Assembly (NCBI GenBank): GCA_029865445.1
Contig: JAOUGY010000003.1
Coordinates: forward strand, 1-33,248
Length of the DNA stretch: 33,248 nucleotides
From: Acidimicrobiia bacterium
Lineage (GTDB): Bacteria; Actinomycetota; Acidimicrobiia; Spongiisociales; ZC4RG35
Direction of reading: 5' to 3'
This document shows positions 32,001 to 33,248 of the stretch, piece after piece. Both the position numbers and the translations under genes were made by a program. The notes under the pieces are model-generated. The model saw only the letters and a list, made by a program, of their open reading frames with translations. It ran no database searches and was not told the origin of the DNA. The number at the start of each line of letters is the position of its first letter. Within the stretch, counting starts at the first letter, position 1.

Positions 32001-32201
32001 GTTGCACCCTTTGGTTATCCCGGCGGCGAACAGGCGCTCGATGTCGGATTCATGGACATTCCCTTCGTCGTCGGTGAACTGACCGAGCGGTGCAAGCGAC
32101 GTGGCCTCACCGGGATCGGGGGCCGATGAGGCAACGGGCGTCGGGCCGAAGAAGAGCGCCACAACGACGAGCGCGACCATTGATCGAGGATGGTGCGACA
32201 T
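29085..32201 (-). CDS. Secreted SLH-repeat protein with cholesterol-dependent-cytolysin (thiol-activated cytolysin) core and PKD/Ig-like repeats
   Basis: 1038 aa. The ATG has GGGGAGGT 5 bases upstream. There is a signal peptide (about 1-26, cleavage near VASS-AP). Three SLH repeats (about 40-95, 101-156, 162-217) each carry a GC...FCP Cys pair and VTRGQMAxFL. Residues about 255-577 match the thiol-activated cytolysin family: LWPGALIQGSSHKSARGS, RTVENPTVATVQQAIGELV, TVSIVLPETPSAVFSDDFT, VYVADVTYGRILMVSMTSTQ, VVTIGGSSQNARDLI with the conserved Gly pair 521-522, and SYTLRNLGDNSIARMSETTE. In known toxins this core oligomerises and unfolds two helix bundles into a beta-barrel pore; here those map to about 385-425 and 490-518. 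Residues about 578-745 replace the usual membrane-binding domain 4 and lack the ECTGLAWEWWR undecapeptide. Three PKD/Ig-like repeats (about 755-850, 855-945, 950-1036) end the protein. It is expected at the cell surface. Target unknown. Confidence 0.88.
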   Translation of the reverse strand: MSHHPRSMVALVVVALFFGPTPVASSAPDPGEATSLAPLGQFTDDEGNVHESDIERLFAAGITKGCNPPFNDEFCPDQSVTRGQMAAFLRRALELKTGASDHFIDDGGSVFESDINAVALAGVARGCNPPVNDRFCPDDPVTRGQMAAFLVRAFGYTTDGGGNLFTDDDGSVFEADIDRLGAEGVTKGCNPPMNDQFCPEASVTRGQMASFLTRALHLDPVTAYEVDKEITGWGSWDEYAQTKEPAEPAPIPGKATTEFDEILEGVTYDCETTPYTMTDTPRELVVFEPDVNILWPGALIQGSSHKSARGSLMELPIRQRDPVALSINLLTEDTTRTVENPTVATVQQAIGELVAAAENRGLDPSGSVFFEQERSYSATQAALRMGLSAKYMSARVRAALEMSRAANENTVTAYFLEKAFTVSIVLPETPSAVFSDDFTPERLREQVALGRLGPDNLPVYVADVTYGRILMVSMTSTQSVDRIMGALAAAYNGGVFKVSGSLAAGYQEILADSRMQVVTIGGSSQNARDLIRQGDIGAYFDQSADLSDYRPLSYTLRNLGDNSIARMSETTEYEVTECTAVPAPSDQKIGERIEILVDSFDIQQDCNAHGSGTYDIDITVNDETAYEIDDTGFNSGNTVELAISRTVDLIANDTAQLVAFVTHIKDGKYDTARFTADIGTSELREVIVLAKYAAGEFTDSRVPVDRTLPGYREGEMRVLDTGPFSFVEETCRWVLRYRVSKVGDIAGDGSENIRPIVGITAPVATLAIDDTVLLTGNVVDDGLPEGGGLDYEWTIVSKPEGAAPTLTSSDQPATTASGFTELGDYTFRLSVSDAEPLTGHDDIVISVVANEAPEVDAGTYGPIPFVGDPTVATLTGSVDDDGLPRRFALSTEWTLVAGPQGSTAIIGDPEALTTEVSFDVPGVYVLQLNADDGMDSTSDLVALTVGSAAPDVTVSLVSAPPVVAGVAADLEAMVRTDGVMWGAPVTWSMVSGPGVVEFDRVGPETSATFDTAGTYVVRASATDGFRIGTGELIVEAGT

Positions 32202-32368
32202 TCAGGTACCTCCCCTTCGCACCGCCAGGCAGTCCTCGGAATCCCGACCCCTCGTCCTGCGTCGCACAGACCTGAAGTGGTGCCCGGCAACAACCGGGTC
32301 TATGTGTCCACAGTGCCGGGCAGTCGATCGAGCGGGTAGGGCCGAGCGCCATCTGTTGCTCGCGCGAA

Positions 32369-32399
32369 AGGGGCCCCGACCGTGTCGGTCGGGGCCCCT
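32369..32399 (-). terminator. Strong hairpin terminator of hsp20
   Basis: AGGGGCCCCGACC (32369-32381), loop GTGTC and GGTCGGGGCCCCT (32387-32399) form a perfect 13-bp GC-rich stem. On the minus strand it is followed by CTTTCG. It lies 41 bases past the hsp20 stop. Confidence 0.75.
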
Positions 32400-32400
32400 C

Positions 32401-32441
32401 GAGTCTTCGGAATCGGGAGAGAGGGAGAGAACCGAAGACTC
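32401..32441. repeat. Inverted repeat at the hsp20 stop codon
   Basis: GAGTCTTCGG (32401-32410) and CCGAAGACTC (32432-32441) form a perfect 10-bp stem with a 21-base purine-rich loop. It starts inside the stop codon of hsp20 and precedes the stronger hairpin, so the transcript would end in two consecutive stem-loops. Confidence 0.6.
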
Positions 32442-32853
32442 AGCCGGCCAGCGCCTTGTCGGCGGCGCCGACCGTGATCTTGCGAGGTTTCGCCTGTTCG
32501 GCGACCGGGATCGTCACGGTGAGCACGCCGTGGTCGTAGCCGGCTTCGATCCGCTCGGGATCGAGTCCCTCACCAAGGAAGAACTGACGGCTGAACGTGC
32601 CCTGATGCCGCTCGCTCATCACGACCTGGGCCTCCTCGGCGGGCTGCCACGCACGCTCGGCCTTGACGGTCAGTGTGTTCTTCTCGACGGTGATGTCGAT
32701 CGACTCGGGGTCGACTCCCGGGAGGTCGAAGTGCAGATAGAACCTGTCGCCCACCCGATACGCATCCACGGGCATGATGCTCCTGCGACCGGCAGGGAGC
32801 AGATCGCGAGTCATCCGATCGAGATCGGCGAAGGGATCGAACCTCAACAACAT
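32440..32853 (-). CDS. hsp20: Hsp20/alpha-crystallin small heat-shock protein
   Basis: 137 aa, typical bacterial sHsp length. The ATG is preceded by AAGGAGG at 7-base spacing. A short N-terminal arm (MLLRFDPFADLDRMTRDLLP) leads into the alpha-crystallin domain (about 28-120): PVDAYRVGDRFYLHFDLPGV, SIDITVEKNTLTVKAER, FSRQFFLGEGLDPERIEAGY and DHGVLTVTIPVAEQAKPRKI. The A-x-x-x-n-GVL-type motif is present (AGYDHGVLTVTIP), and a short C-terminal tail follows. It is an ATP-independent holdase that binds unfolding proteins in the cytoplasm. It is a single-gene unit with its own sigma70-type promoter and terminator, divergent from the partial SLH gene. Confidence 0.95.
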   Translation of the reverse strand: MLLRFDPFADLDRMTRDLLPAGRRSIMPVDAYRVGDRFYLHFDLPGVDPESIDITVEKNTLTVKAERAWQPAEEAQVVMSERHQGTFSRQFFLGEGLDPERIEAGYDHGVLTVTIPVAEQAKPRKITVGAADKALAG

Positions 32854-32886
32854 GGTGTGTCCTCCTTGAACGTTTCAGGTGCTACC

Positions 32887-32915
32887 AGTATCTCGCAGAA
32901 AACTTGATATGTCAA
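32887..32915 (-). promoter_or_regulatory. hsp20 promoter (TTGACA-N17-GATACT)
   Basis: On the minus strand a consensus -35 TTGACA (32915-32910), a 17-base spacer and GATACT (32892-32887) lie about 34 bases upstream of the hsp20 ATG. This is the clearest vegetative promoter in the window. Confidence 0.75.
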
Positions 32916-32930
32916 GACTTAGATTAAGTC
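32903..32930. promoter_or_regulatory. Two adjoining palindromes overlapping the hsp20 -35 element
   Basis: CTTGA-TATG-TCAAG (32903-32916) and GACTTA-GAT-TAAGTC (32916-32930) share one base. The first covers the -35. The CTTGA/TCAAG half-sites recall the outer parts of the HspR-binding HAIR element (CTTGAGT-N7-ACTCAAG), but the spacing differs. A heat-shock repressor site is a reasonable inference. Confidence 0.5.
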
Positions 32931-33069
32931 AATCGAATCTGTGGGATCCGGAGTCGAACGCACCACCGACACGGTGACGACTGTGAGAACCGTTTCGCCG
33001 GTCACGACGTATACCCGACGAAGCAAGGGGAGCCGCTGGAGCGCGGCCGAGGAGAGAGGGAGATCAGAG

Positions 33070-33248
33070 ATGATCCGTCGGATGATGGCGGTTTCGGTGG
33101 TGTCGTTGCTGATGGCGGCACTCGCAGTTCCGGTCCTGGCGTCGCATCAGGTGCCGGGTGGTTCGTTTACTGATGATGATGGGTCGGTGCATGAGGGGTA
33201 CATCGAGGCGTTGGTGGCGGAGGGGATCACGACTGGGTGTGGTGAGGG
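33070..33248 (+). CDS. Secreted SLH-domain protein, N-terminal part only (cut by window end)
   Basis: The ATG at 33070 has GAGGGAGAT upstream. A basic start (MIRRMM) and hydrophobic stretch (VSVVSLLMAALAVPVLA) form a signal peptide with a likely cut before SHQ. The first SLH repeat follows at once (SFTDDDGSVHEGYIEAL, then EGITTGCGEG). Its repeat is the same type as in the SLH-cytolysin, so both are probably surface proteins of the same anchoring class. Codons are less GC-rich at third positions here (runs of GAT, ACT, TTT). The rest of the gene, and so its function, lies outside the window. Confidence 0.8.
   Translation, partial: MIRRMMAVSVVSLLMAALAVPVLASHQVPGGSFTDDDGSVHEGYIEALVAEGITTGCGE

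Noticed and set aside
29085..32201. Reading the large SLH protein as only an S-layer or PKD surface protein
   Set aside because: The central 320 residues match cytolysin motifs in the right order, which a generic surface-protein call would leave unexplained.
32903..32930. A canonical HAIR or CIRCE heat-shock element
   Set aside because: CIRCE (TTAGCACTC-N9-GAGTGCTAA) is absent, and the CTTGA/TCAAG half-sites are only 4 bases apart instead of the HAIR spacing, so it is reported only as a palindromic operator candidate.

Overview
The window is GC-rich, densely packed bacterial chromosome, most likely from an environmental actinobacterium. Gene content fits Acidimicrobiia or a relative: many GTG/TTG starts, ATGA-type overlaps, Cys-containing SLH repeats of the 'GxTKGCNPP...FCPxxxVTRGQMAxFL' kind, NDH-2, FadIJ, and a FabH. 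The class assignment is an inference from gene style, because no rRNA or ribosomal marker is present. No insertion sequence, integrase or CRISPR array was seen.

Left part (1-9514, + strand): five translationally coupled genes without signal peptides. In order they encode two small proteins I cannot name, a 1324-residue multidomain protein, a protein ending in a peptidase S74/intramolecular-chaperone domain with an intact Ser-Lys pair, and a seven-repeat (probable beta-propeller) protein with a cadherin-like domain and two near-identical peptidoglycan-binding domains. The set looks like the fibre or receptor-binding end of a phage-tail-like or other large self-assembling particle. Structural core genes, if they exist, must lie upstream of the window.

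Middle part (9611-28423): ordinary chromosomal genes. They are a membrane protein of unknown function, the fadI-fadJ beta-oxidation pair, an MBOAT O-acyltransferase coupled to an SGNH/DUF459-like partner, a membrane-anchored DUF4015 glycosidase-like protein, a sensor histidine kinase without an adjacent regulator, FabH, NDH-2, an M20D amidohydrolase, an ADP-ribosylglycohydrolase-fold protein that has lost metal-ligand motifs, a NatA/NatB-type ABC exporter whose permease is frameshifted, and a GNAT acetyltransferase. A composite block of short repeats and hairpins lies at 18575-18861.

Right part (28718-33248): tRNA-Phe and tRNA-Asp (both minus strand, CCA encoded), then a 1038-residue secreted protein. 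That protein carries three SLH repeats, an unmistakable cholesterol-dependent-cytolysin (thiol-activated cytolysin) pore-forming core, a replaced domain 4 and three PKD/Ig-like repeats. This SLH-cytolysin fusion is the most striking item in the window. It is followed by an hsp20 gene with a recognisable promoter overlapped by two palindromes, and by the start of another secreted SLH protein cut by the window edge.
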